Part shown: positions 18,701 to 26,187 of the stretch, piece by piece
Layout: every line of letters begins with the position of its first letter
Numbering within the stretch: the first letter of the stretch is position 1
From: Yinghuangia soli
GTDB lineage: Bacteria; Actinomycetota; Actinomycetes; Streptomycetales; Streptomycetaceae
Reading direction: 5' to 3'
DNA: 64,000 bases
NCBI RefSeq assembly: GCF_021502675.1
Contig: NZ_JAKFHA010000006.1
Coordinates: 120,456-184,455 of the forward strand
Translations under genes and position numbers: made by a program
The notes under the pieces: generated by a model
Told to the model about the DNA's origin: nothing
Seen by the model: the letters and a program-made list of their open reading frames with translations, nothing else
The model's database searches: none

Positions 18701-18833
18701 CAGACGCGGGTGCGGCGGGCGCGGCTCCGGATCCGGGCGCAGGTTCTCTCGCGGGGGCGCTGCCTGGAACGTCCGGGAGTTCCGGTACGGACGACTCGGG
18801 CTGCTCCGGGCCGGGCGTGTTCGAGGCGGGCAT
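15765..18833 (-). CDS. Membrane-anchored penicillin acylase (Ntn hydrolase) family protein
   Basis: 1022-aa precursor of the S45 N-terminal-nucleophile amidohydrolases, which cleave amide bonds of acylated substrates such as acyl-homoserine lactones, lipopeptides or penicillins; the substrate here is unknown. A Pro/Ala-rich cytoplasmic region (~residues 1-85) is followed by a basic stretch (PKRKIRRLRNAA) and one membrane helix (~95-118), then an extracellular catalytic part. The autoprocessing site lies at RSAGVG/SNSWVVSG, with nucleophile Ser ~387. ANDPHL and the NNAVTPP-type Asn motif support activity. A Pro/Gly/Thr-rich tail follows. ATG 18833 has GAAGGA 5-6 nt upstream; the TTG 3 nt earlier is not needed. 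Confidence 0.92.
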   Translation of the reverse strand: MPASNTPGPEQPESSVPELPDVPGSAPAREPAPGSGAAPAAPASASGPTAPASAAPASAEAAQAAQAAAPAEGAEPAAALPPGVRHVEERPAKSAAPRPKRKIRRLRNAAIAFVLLLAVVLGALGWYGYDLSRRSFPELDGAIKVPGLSGRVEVLRDKNGIPQIYADTPEDLFRAQGYVQAQDRFWEMDVRRHMTSGRLSEMFGADQVDNDIFLRTLGWRRIAEQEVAKLTPQSRAYVEAYAAGVNSYIKGRDVEDMSFEYALLGFVRDDYKPGPWDAADSVAWLKAMAWDLRANLQDEIDRALLSEKLTVNQIDELYPPYPYERNQPIVPSGAIVKDQKDPSIERFQPDAAAPVPSKSAAKALTELSQALESLPPIFTDRSAGVGSNSWVVSGSRTTTGKPLMANDPHLSASLPSVWYQMGLHCRTVSAECPYDVSGFTFSGMPGVVIGHNQKISWGLTNLGADVADLYLEKTTGEGYLYDGAPKEFDEVRQEVIKVAGGKDRVITVRSTRHGPILSEASDELEQVGKDAPIPDPGPQREDGFAVALRWTALEAGTTMESLFQLNRATDWNTFRDALRGFDVPSQNVVYADVEGNIGYQAPGRIPIRRFGDGRWPAYGWDPKYEWDSMIPFDSLPYRYNPPEGYIVTANNAVTPPTYPYSLTTDWGYGSRSQRIIDMIEAQPKIDPQAMSRMQMDNRNPIAETLVPYLLAVQVKDPWVREAQNLLKGWDFTQPADSKAAAYFNGVWRQLLLLAFGDKMPLSVRAESDCDLDKASGDTECGDRDDSTALPDGGDRWFEVVRNLLPDAESPWWNISDDPAKITTRDALLLKAMTSARKELTTKMSKDIDNWSWGKLHTLELRNQTLGTEGPGVVKWMLNRGEYQLGGGEGLVDATGWNAAQGYEVTTVPSMRMVVDMSDLDASRWINLTGASGHVWHDNYTDQTDLWRKGRTLVWAFTRPAVEAAAEHTLILEPEGLPGAPGGAPAPGTTPPGNAPGTPGAQPGSTPPSGAPTGRTTATGSPR

Positions 18834-18985
18834 CAAGATCCTTCACGATCGGTGCGGCAAGGGACACCTTAGAGCGGCGCGGCTCACGTCCACCGCCGCC
18901 CCGGTGCCCGCTGCGTCCCCCGCATGGCGCAGCACGGTTCGCGCGAGGGACATCACGGGTATAAGGGGGCCCTCGGTTGCGATCC

Positions 18986-19020
18986 TTACCTTTGGTAAAA
19001 TATTCGCCAGGCAAAGGTAA
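18986..19020. promoter_or_regulatory. Inverted repeat TTACCTTTG-N17-CAAAGGTAA in a divergent promoter region
   Basis: Perfect 9-bp arms flanking an AT-rich core (GTAAAATATTCG) between the acylase (start 18833, -) and the antiporter (start 19122, +). The core is the most AT-rich stretch in the neighbourhood, so it probably contains promoter and operator elements. Confidence 0.55.
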
Positions 19021-19121
19021 TGGTCCGTCAGGAGCCGTTGCCGGCAAGAAAACCCGAATAGTTGACGACGCGTCCGATCGTCGCAGGTGGCCGGACCGAC
19101 GACCCCGTGGAGGTGCCGTCC

Positions 19122-20609
19122 GTGTCCGTGGACGAGTTGAACAACGTTCTCGCCCTCGGTGCACTCGTCCTGCTGGTCGCCGTCGTCGCCGTACGCCTCG
19201 CGACGCGGACCGGGATGCCGAGCCTCCTCATCTACCTCGGCATCGGCGTCCTGATCGGCGGCGACGTCCTGGGCCTGTCGTTCGACAACGCCGAACTGAC
19301 CCAGACGCTCAGCTATGCAGCCCTCGTGCTGATCCTCACCGAGGGCGGGATCAGCACCAACTGGCAGTCCATCAGACCGACCGTGCCGGCCGCCGCGGTG
19401 CTGTCCACGGTCGGGGTCGGCGTCAGCGTCGGCGTCACCGCGGTGGCCGCCAAATTCGTGCTCGACGTCGACTGGTCCACCGCGATCCTCATGGGCGCGA
19501 TCGTGTCCTCGACGGACGCCGCCGCGGTCTTCTCGGTGCTGCGCACCCTGCCTCTGCCAAAGCGCCTCACCGGCCTGCTGGAAGCCGAATCCGGCTTCAA
19601 CGACGCGCCCGTCGTCATCCTGGTGGTCACGTTCGCGCACGCCGGCTCGCACCCCTGGTACCAGGTCACCGGCGAGATCATCCTCGAACTCGCGATCGGC
19701 GCGGCCATCGGTCTGGCGGTCGGGAAGATCGGCGCGTGGGGCCTGCGGCATATTGCGCTGCCCGCGTCCGGCCTCTACCCGATCGCCGTCATCGCCTTGT
19801 GCGTACTCGCCTATGCGACCGGCGCTCTTGCGCACGGCAGCGGCTTCCTCGCGTGCTACTTGGCCGCACTGGTCCTCGGGAACGCCGACCTGCCGCACCG
19901 CGCGGCCACCCGCGGCTTCGCCGAAGGCGTCGGCTGGATCGCCCAGATCGGCCTGTTCGTCCTGCTCGGCCTGCTGGTCAACCCGCACGAACTGGGCGGC
20001 GCGATCGTCCCGGCGCTGGTCATCGGGACGGTCCTGCTGCTGCTCGCCCGCCCGCTGTCGGTGGTCGTGTCGACGACGCCGTTCCGGGTGCCGTGGCGCG
20101 AGCAGGTCATCTTGTCGTGGGCCGGCCTGCGCGGTGCGGTGCCGATCGTGCTCGCGACGATCCCGATCGTGGAAGGCGTCGCGGACGCCGACCGGCTGTT
20201 CAACATCACCTTCGTGCTGGTCGTGGTCTTCACCATCGTGCAGGGGCCGACACTGCCCTGGATCGCCGCCAAGGTCGGCTTCGGCGGCAAGCCGCAGTCC
20301 GAGGACCTGGGCGTGGAGTCCGCGCCTTTGGACCGGCTGCGCGGACATCTGCTCTCGGTGCATGTACCGGCCGGGTCGCGCATACACGGTGTGGAGATCG
20401 GCGAGCTGCGGCTGCCGCGCGGCGCCGCGGTCACGCTGGTCGTGCGCGGCGACGAGAGCTTCGTACCGGGGCCGACGACGGTGCTGCAGCGCGCGGACGA
20501 GTTGCTCGTGGTCACCACCGAGGACGTCCGGGACGCCACCGAGCGGCGGCTGCGCGCGGTCAGCCGGGGCGGCAAGCTCGCGGGGTGGTTCGGCGAGCAC
20601 GGCAACTGA
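19122..20609 (+). CDS. K+(Na+)/H+ antiporter, CPA1/NhaP2 type with RCK_C domain
   Basis: Monovalent cation/proton antiporter of the inner membrane. 495 aa with about 12 hydrophobic segments (residues ~10-385). The ion-site motifs are TDAAAVFSVLR and ESGFNDAPVVI; the ND pair is typical of electroneutral CPA1 carriers, as is WAGLRGAVPIVLA. A C-terminal RCK_C/TrkA-C domain (~405-480, LHSVHVPAGSRIHGVEI-type fold) may bind a nucleotide such as c-di-AMP. GTG 19122 is chosen because GGAGG lies 8 nt upstream. Earlier in-frame codons lack an RBS. Confidence 0.92.
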   Translation: MSVDELNNVLALGALVLLVAVVAVRLATRTGMPSLLIYLGIGVLIGGDVLGLSFDNAELTQTLSYAALVLILTEGGISTNWQSIRPTVPAAAVLSTVGVGVSVGVTAVAAKFVLDVDWSTAILMGAIVSSTDAAAVFSVLRTLPLPKRLTGLLEAESGFNDAPVVILVVTFAHAGSHPWYQVTGEIILELAIGAAIGLAVGKIGAWGLRHIALPASGLYPIAVIALCVLAYATGALAHGSGFLACYLAALVLGNADLPHRAATRGFAEGVGWIAQIGLFVLLGLLVNPHELGGAIVPALVIGTVLLLLARPLSVVVSTTPFRVPWREQVILSWAGLRGAVPIVLATIPIVEGVADADRLFNITFVLVVVFTIVQGPTLPWIAAKVGFGGKPQSEDLGVESAPLDRLRGHLLSVHVPAGSRIHGVEIGELRLPRGAAVTLVVRGDESFVPGPTTVLQRADELLVVTTEDVRDATERRLRAVSRGGKLAGWFGEHGN

Positions 20610-20994
20610 GCGGCGGTCCGGCGGTCCGTTCGTACGGCCGGTACGCCCGTCGTGCGGGGGCGGGAATGCGCGAGGCGTTCGCCCCGTTCATCTCAACGTT
20701 GTACGATTTATGGGTAAATCACTTCAGGACCCACTGATCGGCCTGGTCATCTGATCGCCGATCGACCGACTCTGCCTGATGCAGAGCTGGCGTGGCCGTA
20801 CGGCGGCCGTCCCCTTCGAGGCCTGGTTCTCGCAGGCCGGGGGCGGTAACTACCCCGGTCGACGCGTTGAGGACAGCTCTCGGCGCACGCCGGGGAATCG
20901 ACCCCGTGCGCTACCAGGCGGCAGGAAGCAGCACAGCCGTGCCGTTCAGCCGGCGTATTTCGCGCGCCGACCGGCCCTTCGGGGGGCGGGGCGC
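20610..20994. other. Regulatory gap upstream of the MFS exporter
   Basis: 385 bp without a supported gene. It holds an AT-rich inverted repeat GATTTAtgggTAAATC (20705-20720), an inverted repeat GATCGGC...GCCGATC near 20737-20764 and a small hairpin CTCTGC-ctgat-GCAGAG (20770-20786). TTGTAC just before the first repeat could be a -35 element. Confidence 0.5.
20705..20720. promoter_or_regulatory. AT-rich palindrome GATTTA-tggg-TAAATC
   Basis: Perfect 6-bp arms with a 4-nt spacer in an otherwise very GC-rich region, about 275 bp upstream of the MFS start. Candidate operator. Confidence 0.45.
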
Positions 20995-22233
20995 ATGATC
21001 TCCACCTACACCACGCTGCTGCGGACCCCGTCCGCGTGGCGCTTTCTCACTCCCGGCCTCGTCGCGCGCCTGCCGTACGCGATGCTCGGCCTCGGAATCG
21101 TCCTGCTCATCAAGGACACCACCGGCTCGTACGGCATGGCCGGCGCGGTCTCGGCCGCCGCGGCCGTCGCACTGGCCATCGTCGGGCCGCAGACCGGGCG
21201 CCTGGCGGACAAGTACGGCCAGGCCGCCGTACTCGTCCCGGGCGCACTGGTGCACGGCGCCGCGGTCGCCGCGCTGATCGTGTGCGCCAAGACCGGCGCG
21301 CCGACCTGGACGTTCTTCGCGACTGCGGTCGCGGCCGGTGCGTCCGTACCGCAGATCGGCTCGATGGTCCGGGCCCGCTGGGTCGCGAAGCTGGAAGGGC
21401 AGCCGCTGCTGCCGACCGCATTCGCGTTCGAGTCGGTCACCGACGAGTTCACCTTCGTGGTCGGCCCTGTCGTGGCGACCTTCCTGGCCACCGGCATCGA
21501 CCCGGCCTTCGGGCTGGGGGTCGAGGCCGTGCTGACCGTGGCCGGCTCGCTGGCCTTCGCGGCGCAGCGCTCCACGGCCCCCGCACGGCGCCCGGCGGAC
21601 GGTACGCCGCACGCCTCCGCGATCCGGGTCGCGGGAGTAAAGGTGCTCGTCGGAGCGTTCGTGTGCATCGGAGCGGTCTTCGGGAGCATCCAGGTCTCGA
21701 TCACCGCTTTCGCGGAGGAATCCGGACGCGCGGGCCTGGCCGGCGCGCTGTACGCGGTGTTCGCGGGCGGCAGCCTGATCGCGGGGGCGGTCTATGGTGC
21801 GATGGCCTGGCGTACCGGCGCCCAGCGCCGGCTGGTCGTGGCCTTCGCGGCCCTGGCACTCGGCACCGCGCCGCTGTGGGCAGTGCCGAACATCATGGTC
21901 ATGGTCCCGGTCGCACTGATCTGCGGTCTGGCCCTGGCCCCGACCATCATCACCGGCTACACGCTGGTGGAGGGCCTGGTGCCGGCCGCGGCGAAGACCG
22001 AGGCGTTCACCTGGCTGACCGGCGCGATCGGCCTCGGACTGGCCTTCGGATCGACCTTCGCGGGCATCGCGACGGACGAATTCGGTGCGAGCCCGGCGTT
22101 CGTGCTGACCTTTGCCGCGGCGGCGATCGGGCTGCTCGTGGTGGCCGCCGGAAGGCGCTCCCTGGTGCCCGCGAAGCGGGCCGTGGTGGACGTAACTCCG
22201 GTGGATGCTGCACCATTGGCACTCGGCAGGTGA
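20995..22233 (+). CDS. MFS transporter (12 TM), probable exporter
   Basis: 412-aa major facilitator with ~12 hydrophobic helices. After TM2-3 it carries GPQTGRLADKYGQ, the loop equivalent to MFS motif A (GRLADKYG). It belongs to the single-component efflux-like MFS group; the substrate is not readable. ATG 20995 lies after a G-rich run (GGGGGGCGGGGCGC), a weak RBS. It stands alone between regulatory repeats and the FmdB gene; there is no adjacent repressor gene. Confidence 0.85.
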   Translation: MISTYTTLLRTPSAWRFLTPGLVARLPYAMLGLGIVLLIKDTTGSYGMAGAVSAAAAVALAIVGPQTGRLADKYGQAAVLVPGALVHGAAVAALIVCAKTGAPTWTFFATAVAAGASVPQIGSMVRARWVAKLEGQPLLPTAFAFESVTDEFTFVVGPVVATFLATGIDPAFGLGVEAVLTVAGSLAFAAQRSTAPARRPADGTPHASAIRVAGVKVLVGAFVCIGAVFGSIQVSITAFAEESGRAGLAGALYAVFAGGSLIAGAVYGAMAWRTGAQRRLVVAFAALALGTAPLWAVPNIMVMVPVALICGLALAPTIITGYTLVEGLVPAAAKTEAFTWLTGAIGLGLAFGSTFAGIATDEFGASPAFVLTFAAAAIGLLVVAAGRRSLVPAKRAVVDVTPVDAAPLALGR

Positions 22234-22270
22234 GAGTGCCAGCACCTGTCTTGCGAAGGAGGACCTGACC

Positions 22271-22600
22271 GTGCCGACGTACCAGTACCAGTGCACCGCT
22301 TGTGGCGAGGGCCTTGAGGCCGTCCAGAAGTTCACGGACGACGCGCTCACCGAGTGCCCCGCCTGCCAGGGGCGGCTGCGCAAGGTGTTCTCGGCCGTGG
22401 GCGTGGTGTTCAAGGGCTCCGGCTTCTACCGGACCGACAGCCGCGGATCGTCCGGCTCGTCGACCGTGCCGGCGTCGTCCGCGACCACCGCCACGACGCC
22501 GTCGACCTCGTCCTCCTCGGACAGCGGGTCGTCGAGCTCGTCGTCCTCGTCGTCGAGCTCGTCGTCGACGACGTCCTCGTCGGCCTCCAGCGCCTCCTGA
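22271..22600 (+). CDS. FmdB-family zinc-ribbon protein with Ser-rich tail
   Basis: Small regulatory-type protein of the FmdB/CxxC_CxxC_SSSS family. Core residues 1-60: VPTYQYQCTACGEGLEAVQ...CPACQGRLRKVFSAVGVVFKGSGFYRTDSRG, with two CxxC zinc pairs. The remaining ~48 residues are Ser/Thr with a few Ala, giving the diagnostic poly-Ser end of the family, here unusually long. GTG 22271 has AAGGAGG 8 nt upstream. It lies 16 bp before the MTA phosphorylase gene, probably in one operon. Function unproven; other members are linked to amide/formamidase regulation by name only. Confidence 0.92.
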   Translation: MPTYQYQCTACGEGLEAVQKFTDDALTECPACQGRLRKVFSAVGVVFKGSGFYRTDSRGSSGSSTVPASSATTATTPSTSSSSDSGSSSSSSSSSSSSSTTSSSASSAS

Positions 22601-22616
22601 CGGCCGGGGTACGGAC

Positions 22617-23471
22617 GTGACAAGCACCACTGCCCCCGCGGCGGGACCGGCCGGCCAGGGCGTGCTGCCCGAGGGCGTGGCCCCGGCCGAGATCGGCGTG
22701 ATCGGCGGCTCCGGCTTCTACGCGTTCCTCGAGGACGTCACCGAGGTCCGCATCGACACGCCCTATGGCGCACCGAGCGACTCGCTGTTCTTCGGCGAGA
22801 TCGCCGGCCGGCGGGTCGCGTTCCTGCCGCGCCACGGGCGCGACCACGCCATCCCGCCGCACCGCATCAACTACCGGGCCAACCTGTGGGCGCTGCGCGC
22901 CGCCGGGGTGACCCAGATCGTGGCGCCGTGCGCGGTGGGCGGGCTGCAGGCCGAGCTCGGCCCGGGCACCCTCGTGGTGCCGGACCAGCTGGTGGACCGC
23001 ACCTCGGGCCGGGTGCAGACGTACTTCGACGGCGTGCCGGCCCCGGTCGTGCACACCTCGTTCGCGGACCCGTACTGCCCGGCCGGCCGCTCGGTCGCCA
23101 TCGCCACGGCGCGCGGCGCCGACTGGCAGCCGGTGGACGGCGGCACCCTGGTCGTCATCGAGGGCCCGCGCTTCTCGACCCGCGCCGAGTCGCGCTGGTA
23201 CGGCGCGCAGGGCTGGTCGATCGTCGGCATGACCGGCCACCCCGAAGCCGTCCTGGCCCGCGAGCTGGGCCTCTGCTTCACCGCCATCGCCCTGGTCACC
23301 GACCTGGACGCGGGCGTCGAGCAGGGCGAGGGCGTGACGCACGCCGAGGTGCTCGAGGTCTTCGCCAAGAACGTCGGCCGCCTCCGCACCCTGCTCTTCG
23401 ACGTGGTCGCCGCCATGCCGGCCGAGCGCACCTGCGCCTGCGGCGCGGACGACGTGCCGCGGCCGGAGTAG
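22617..23471 (+). CDS. mtnP: S-methyl-5'-thioadenosine phosphorylase / purine phosphorylase
   Basis: Phosphorolysis of methylthioadenosine (or a related purine nucleoside) to adenine and methylthioribose-1-phosphate. 284 aa. Seen: GVIGGSGFYAFLEDV at the N-terminus, PRHGRDHAIPPHRINYRANLWALRAAG, APCAVGGLQ, the phosphorylase signature TYVVIEGPRFSTRAES-like (LVVIEGPRFSTRAESR), and IVGMTGHPEAVLARELGLCF. Acidic residues of ALVTDLDAG fit MTAP. GTG 22617 with GGGGTACGG upstream. The start lies 16 nt after fmdB. Confidence 0.92.
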   Translation: MTSTTAPAAGPAGQGVLPEGVAPAEIGVIGGSGFYAFLEDVTEVRIDTPYGAPSDSLFFGEIAGRRVAFLPRHGRDHAIPPHRINYRANLWALRAAGVTQIVAPCAVGGLQAELGPGTLVVPDQLVDRTSGRVQTYFDGVPAPVVHTSFADPYCPAGRSVAIATARGADWQPVDGGTLVVIEGPRFSTRAESRWYGAQGWSIVGMTGHPEAVLARELGLCFTAIALVTDLDAGVEQGEGVTHAEVLEVFAKNVGRLRTLLFDVVAAMPAERTCACGADDVPRPE

Positions 23472-24033
23472 CCCAGCCCGCCTCCGCAAGACTCTTGGCC
23501 TGCTTGCGGGCCACCCCGTCAGCCCCGTCAGCCGAACCCCGGCCGCCGGGGCTGACGCATGCCCGGCCGCGGGCTGTGCGCCGATATACCGGCCGACTGC
23601 GCCTGCGCCTGCGCCTGCCGACGGCGTACCTCGGCGAGGCAGCCCCTTCCCGTCTCCCGCAGGGCCCCGGACCGCCACAGGCCTACGGCAGCCCGGAGAC
23701 CGGTGTACCGGCTACGCGCGGCTCGGCACACGCCCCACCTGGGGTCTGGCATTTTGGGGCCTCTGCCGAGGGCGGTATCGCCGATCGGGGCGGTCGGCGG
23801 TCCGCCCTCAGTGGGCGGAACCTGGCCGCTCCACGCCTCACCCATGCCCGCACCCACGCGCGCCGCAGCGGCTCGCGCATAGCACCCCGCGCTCCCCTCC
23901 CACGGCGTTGTCCACAGCCTGTGGGTTTTCCACAACGCCACGCCTCGCGGCGAAAGCCCCGGCTCCGGATGCCTCATCGTCGACGTACGACGCGATCCCG
24001 CCTCGCCCGTCGACCACTCCCCCGGGAGCCGCC
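23472..24033. other. Non-coding gap with DnaA-box inverted repeat
   Basis: 562 bp between mtnP and the CpaB-like gene. Long open frames on both strands lack an RBS, have no recognisable family features and look like GC-bias artefacts. The right end contains the DnaA-box repeat at 23904-23939. No tRNA or terminator of quality is seen. Confidence 0.55.
23904..23939. promoter_or_regulatory. Inverted repeat containing a perfect DnaA box
   Basis: Outer arms GGCGTTGT and ACAACGCC are perfect. Inside are TTGTCCACA (23908-23916), identical to the Streptomyces DnaA-box consensus, and TTTTCCACA (23926-23934), one mismatch. It lies ~95 bp upstream of the CpaB-like start. Confidence 0.55.
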
Positions 24034-25008
24034 GTGTTCCGTTCAAGCCCACCCCCGCACACCCCCACCCCCAACTCCCCCCCCACCTCCTCTCCCTCCT
24101 CCTTCGCCGCGGCCGTCCGCACCGCGGCCGACCACCGCTCCGGCAGCCGGGCCCGCACCGGTACCGGCCCCCGGGCGGCCCGACCACCCCGTGCCTCGCG
24201 GTCCGCGCCCGGCGTCCGGCAGCAGCGGCCGGCCGGCCCGACCCCTCGTCAGAGGCTGCGCGCCTGCCAGATGTTCCTCGTGCGGCGCCGCCGGCCCCTG
24301 GCGGCCCTGTCCGCCGCCCTCGCGGTCGCCGCCGCCTTGCTGGTGCTCCGACCCCCCACACCGCCGACCGTGCCGATCCTGGTGGCGGCGCGCGATCTCG
24401 ACCCCGGTGCCGTGCCGGGCAGCCGCGACGTCCGCACCGTGCGCTTCGTGCCCGCCACGGTGCCCGACCACGCCCTCCGCCGCCTCTCCGACGCCCAAGG
24501 ACGGCCGCTCGCCGCCGCGGTACGCCGCGGAGAGCCGATCACCGACGTCCGCCTCGTCGGCCCGCAGCTCCGCGGCTCGCCGGGCGACGTCGCTCTCCCG
24601 GTGCGCTTCGCCGACGCGGACGCCGCCCGGCTGCTGCGCCCCGGCGACCGCGTCGACGTCCTGGCCGGCCCCGCCCCCGACCCCGCACTCACTCTCGGCC
24701 TCGGCCCCGGATCGCCCGGCCCACCCGGCCCACCCGGTCCACCCGAGTCCCCCATCGCCCCCGGTTTCCCTGGCTCCGCCGGCCCACCCGAGCCCCCAAA
24801 ACCAGCCATACCGCACGCCCGCGTCGTCGCCCCCGACACCGCCGTGCTGGCCCGCCCTGAGGGGACTCCCGACAAGCCCGGCGGACTGCTTATCCTCTCC
24901 GTCACGCCCGAAGCAGCTGCGGCGATCGCCGGTGCCGCAGCGGCAGCACCGCTCACCTTCGCCATCCGCGGCGTGCCGCGTGATTCATTTGCGACAGGAA
25001 GCCAGTGA
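24034..25008 (+). CDS. CpaB/RcpC-like SAF-domain protein
   Basis: 324-aa protein with a Pro/Thr/Arg-rich cytoplasmic N-terminus, one membrane segment (~residues 88-105, PLAALSAALAVAAALLVL), then a SAF/CpaB domain (PILVAARDLDPGAVPGSRDVRTVRFVP, followed by RRGEPITDVRLVG and LRPGDRVDVLAG). Family members line the secretin channel in Flp pilus machines or bind wall polymers. No other pilus gene is present, so the role is open. A collagen-like Gly-Pro-Pro stretch interrupts the second half. GTG 24034 has GGGAG 5 nt upstream. It precedes mscL by ~150 bp. Confidence 0.78.
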   Translation: MFRSSPPPHTPTPNSPPTSSPSSFAAAVRTAADHRSGSRARTGTGPRAARPPRASRSAPGVRQQRPAGPTPRQRLRACQMFLVRRRRPLAALSAALAVAAALLVLRPPTPPTVPILVAARDLDPGAVPGSRDVRTVRFVPATVPDHALRRLSDAQGRPLAAAVRRGEPITDVRLVGPQLRGSPGDVALPVRFADADAARLLRPGDRVDVLAGPAPDPALTLGLGPGSPGPPGPPGPPESPIAPGFPGSAGPPEPPKPAIPHARVVAPDTAVLARPEGTPDKPGGLLILSVTPEAAAAIAGAAAAAPLTFAIRGVPRDSFATGSQ

Positions 25009-25161
25009 CGCCAGAATTCTTCGAGTTGTTCCAGATGAGCACATAAAGACCATTTGCTCGCATAGTCCGCTTGGGCGAACGTCAGACGCGCGCAGGCCCG
25101 CCCGCACGGCCCTCCCGCGGCTCGACACAGCACGTCCCGACCCGAAGGAGGGGGTCCACCT

Positions 25162-25647
25162 ATGGGTGGCTTCAAGAAGTTCCTGATGCGCGGCAACGTC
25201 ATCGACCTGGCCGTCGCCGTGGTGATCGGCGCCGCGTTCACCGCCGTGGTCAACTCGTTCGTCAAGGGCATCATCAACCCGCTCGTGGGCGCGATCGGCA
25301 CGAAGTCGCTCGACGAATACAAGACCTGCCTCAAGGGCCCCTGCTCCGCCGACGAAGCGGGAGAGGTCACCGACGGCGTCTACATCATGTGGGGCTCGGT
25401 TCTCGGCTCGCTGCTGACGTTCGTCATCACCGCAGCGGTCGTCTACTTCATCTTCGTGCTGCCGATCAACCACCTGATGGAGCGCCGCGCGCGGGCCCTG
25501 GGCCAGGCGAAGAAGGAGAAGCTCACCGACAACGAGCTGCTCACCGAGATCCGCGACCTGCTCGCCACCCAGCGCTCCGCCGACGGCAACGGCGGCAATG
25601 GCAACGGCTCCACCGGCCCCGCCCCGCAGCGCCCCTCAGGCAGCTGA
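25162..25647 (+). CDS. mscL: Large-conductance mechanosensitive channel
   Basis: Pentameric channel that releases solutes on hypo-osmotic shock. 161 aa: GGFKKFLMRGNVIDLAVAVVIGAAFTAVVNSFVKGIINPLVG (TM1), periplasmic loop with two Cys, TM2 SLLTFVITAAVVYFIFVLPIN, then the cytoplasmic helix LTDNELLTEIRDLLA and a Gly/Asn-rich tail. The two loop cysteines are not usual in MscL but occur in some actinomycete homologs. ATG 25162 has AAGGAGGGGG upstream. The CpaB-like–mscL pairing is common in Streptomyces relatives. Confidence 0.96.
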   Translation: MGGFKKFLMRGNVIDLAVAVVIGAAFTAVVNSFVKGIINPLVGAIGTKSLDEYKTCLKGPCSADEAGEVTDGVYIMWGSVLGSLLTFVITAAVVYFIFVLPINHLMERRARALGQAKKEKLTDNELLTEIRDLLATQRSADGNGGNGNGSTGPAPQRPSGS

Positions 25648-25802
25648 CCTGCAGCCAAGGCGCTGGTCGGGGCGACAGCCCACACGGCACGACCCCCGAC
25701 CGCGCCGCCCTGCCACTGCGTCACCCATCACTGCGGCGGCACCCCGGCACCCGGCACCCGGCACCTACGACCCGACCCCCGCAGTGACGCCCCCGCCCCC
25801 GC

Positions 25803-26024
25803 TCACAAGTGATGCGGCGGCTTCTCGTCCAAGAACCGGCGCAGATCCGCCTCGGACGAGTCCGCGTACCCCGAATCCCCCGAACCGCGCTCGTCACCCC
25901 AGCCGGCGTCCCGCTCGTCCGCGGTCACGTCCGGCAGCAGGTCGCGCCCGTCCAGCCCGAACGGATCCCGCCGCACCGCGGCCTTCCGCGGCTCGGCCGC
26001 CTCCTCGCCCGCACGCTCCGCCAC
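25803..26024 (-). CDS. Small conserved-type hypothetical protein (73 aa)
   Basis: Acidic 73-aa protein containing AAVRRDPFGLDGRDLLPDVTADERD and ending EADLRRFLDEKPPHHL. No catalytic or membrane motif. The start GTG 26024 is well supported: GGAGGAGG lies immediately upstream with correct spacing. It resembles small uncharacterised proteins seen beside MscL or sigma genes in actinomycetes, from memory and not verified. The gene is transcribed in the same direction as the sigma factor, ~160 bp beyond its stop. Confidence 0.7.
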   Translation of the reverse strand: MAERAGEEAAEPRKAAVRRDPFGLDGRDLLPDVTADERDAGWGDERGSGDSGYADSSEADLRRFLDEKPPHHL

Positions 26025-26105
26025 GACTCCTCCTCCGACCGCGTCATCCCGTCCCCTCCAGCCTAGGTCGTGCCCCCGCACCGCCTCCGTCCCCCTGACA
26101 TGCCG

Positions 26106-26141
26106 CGACCCCGGGAGGCCGTGGTGCCGGTCCCGGGGTCG
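26106..26141 (-). terminator. Hairpin after the sigma factor gene
   Basis: Arms CGACCCCGGG and CCCGGGGTCG with a 16-nt loop, 46 nt beyond the sigma stop on the minus strand. Confidence 0.6.
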
Positions 26142-26187
26142 GGGGCTGGAAAATCCGTCTTCTCTTGTTCTTCCGCTGGTTCCTCTG

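Noticed and set aside
18986..19121. c-di-AMP (ydaO) riboswitch upstream of the K+/H+ antiporter
   Set aside because: The leader is only ~100 nt and lacks the conserved ydaO core elements; only a simple inverted repeat is present.
23904..23939. Possible origin of replication
   Set aside because: Only two DnaA boxes and no dnaA, dnaN, rnpA or rpmH nearby; an actinomycete oriC has many boxes.
23528..24361. Minus-strand open frame between mtnP and the CpaB-like gene
   Set aside because: Overlaps the CpaB coding region antisense, no RBS, Gly/Arg-rich composition without any motif.
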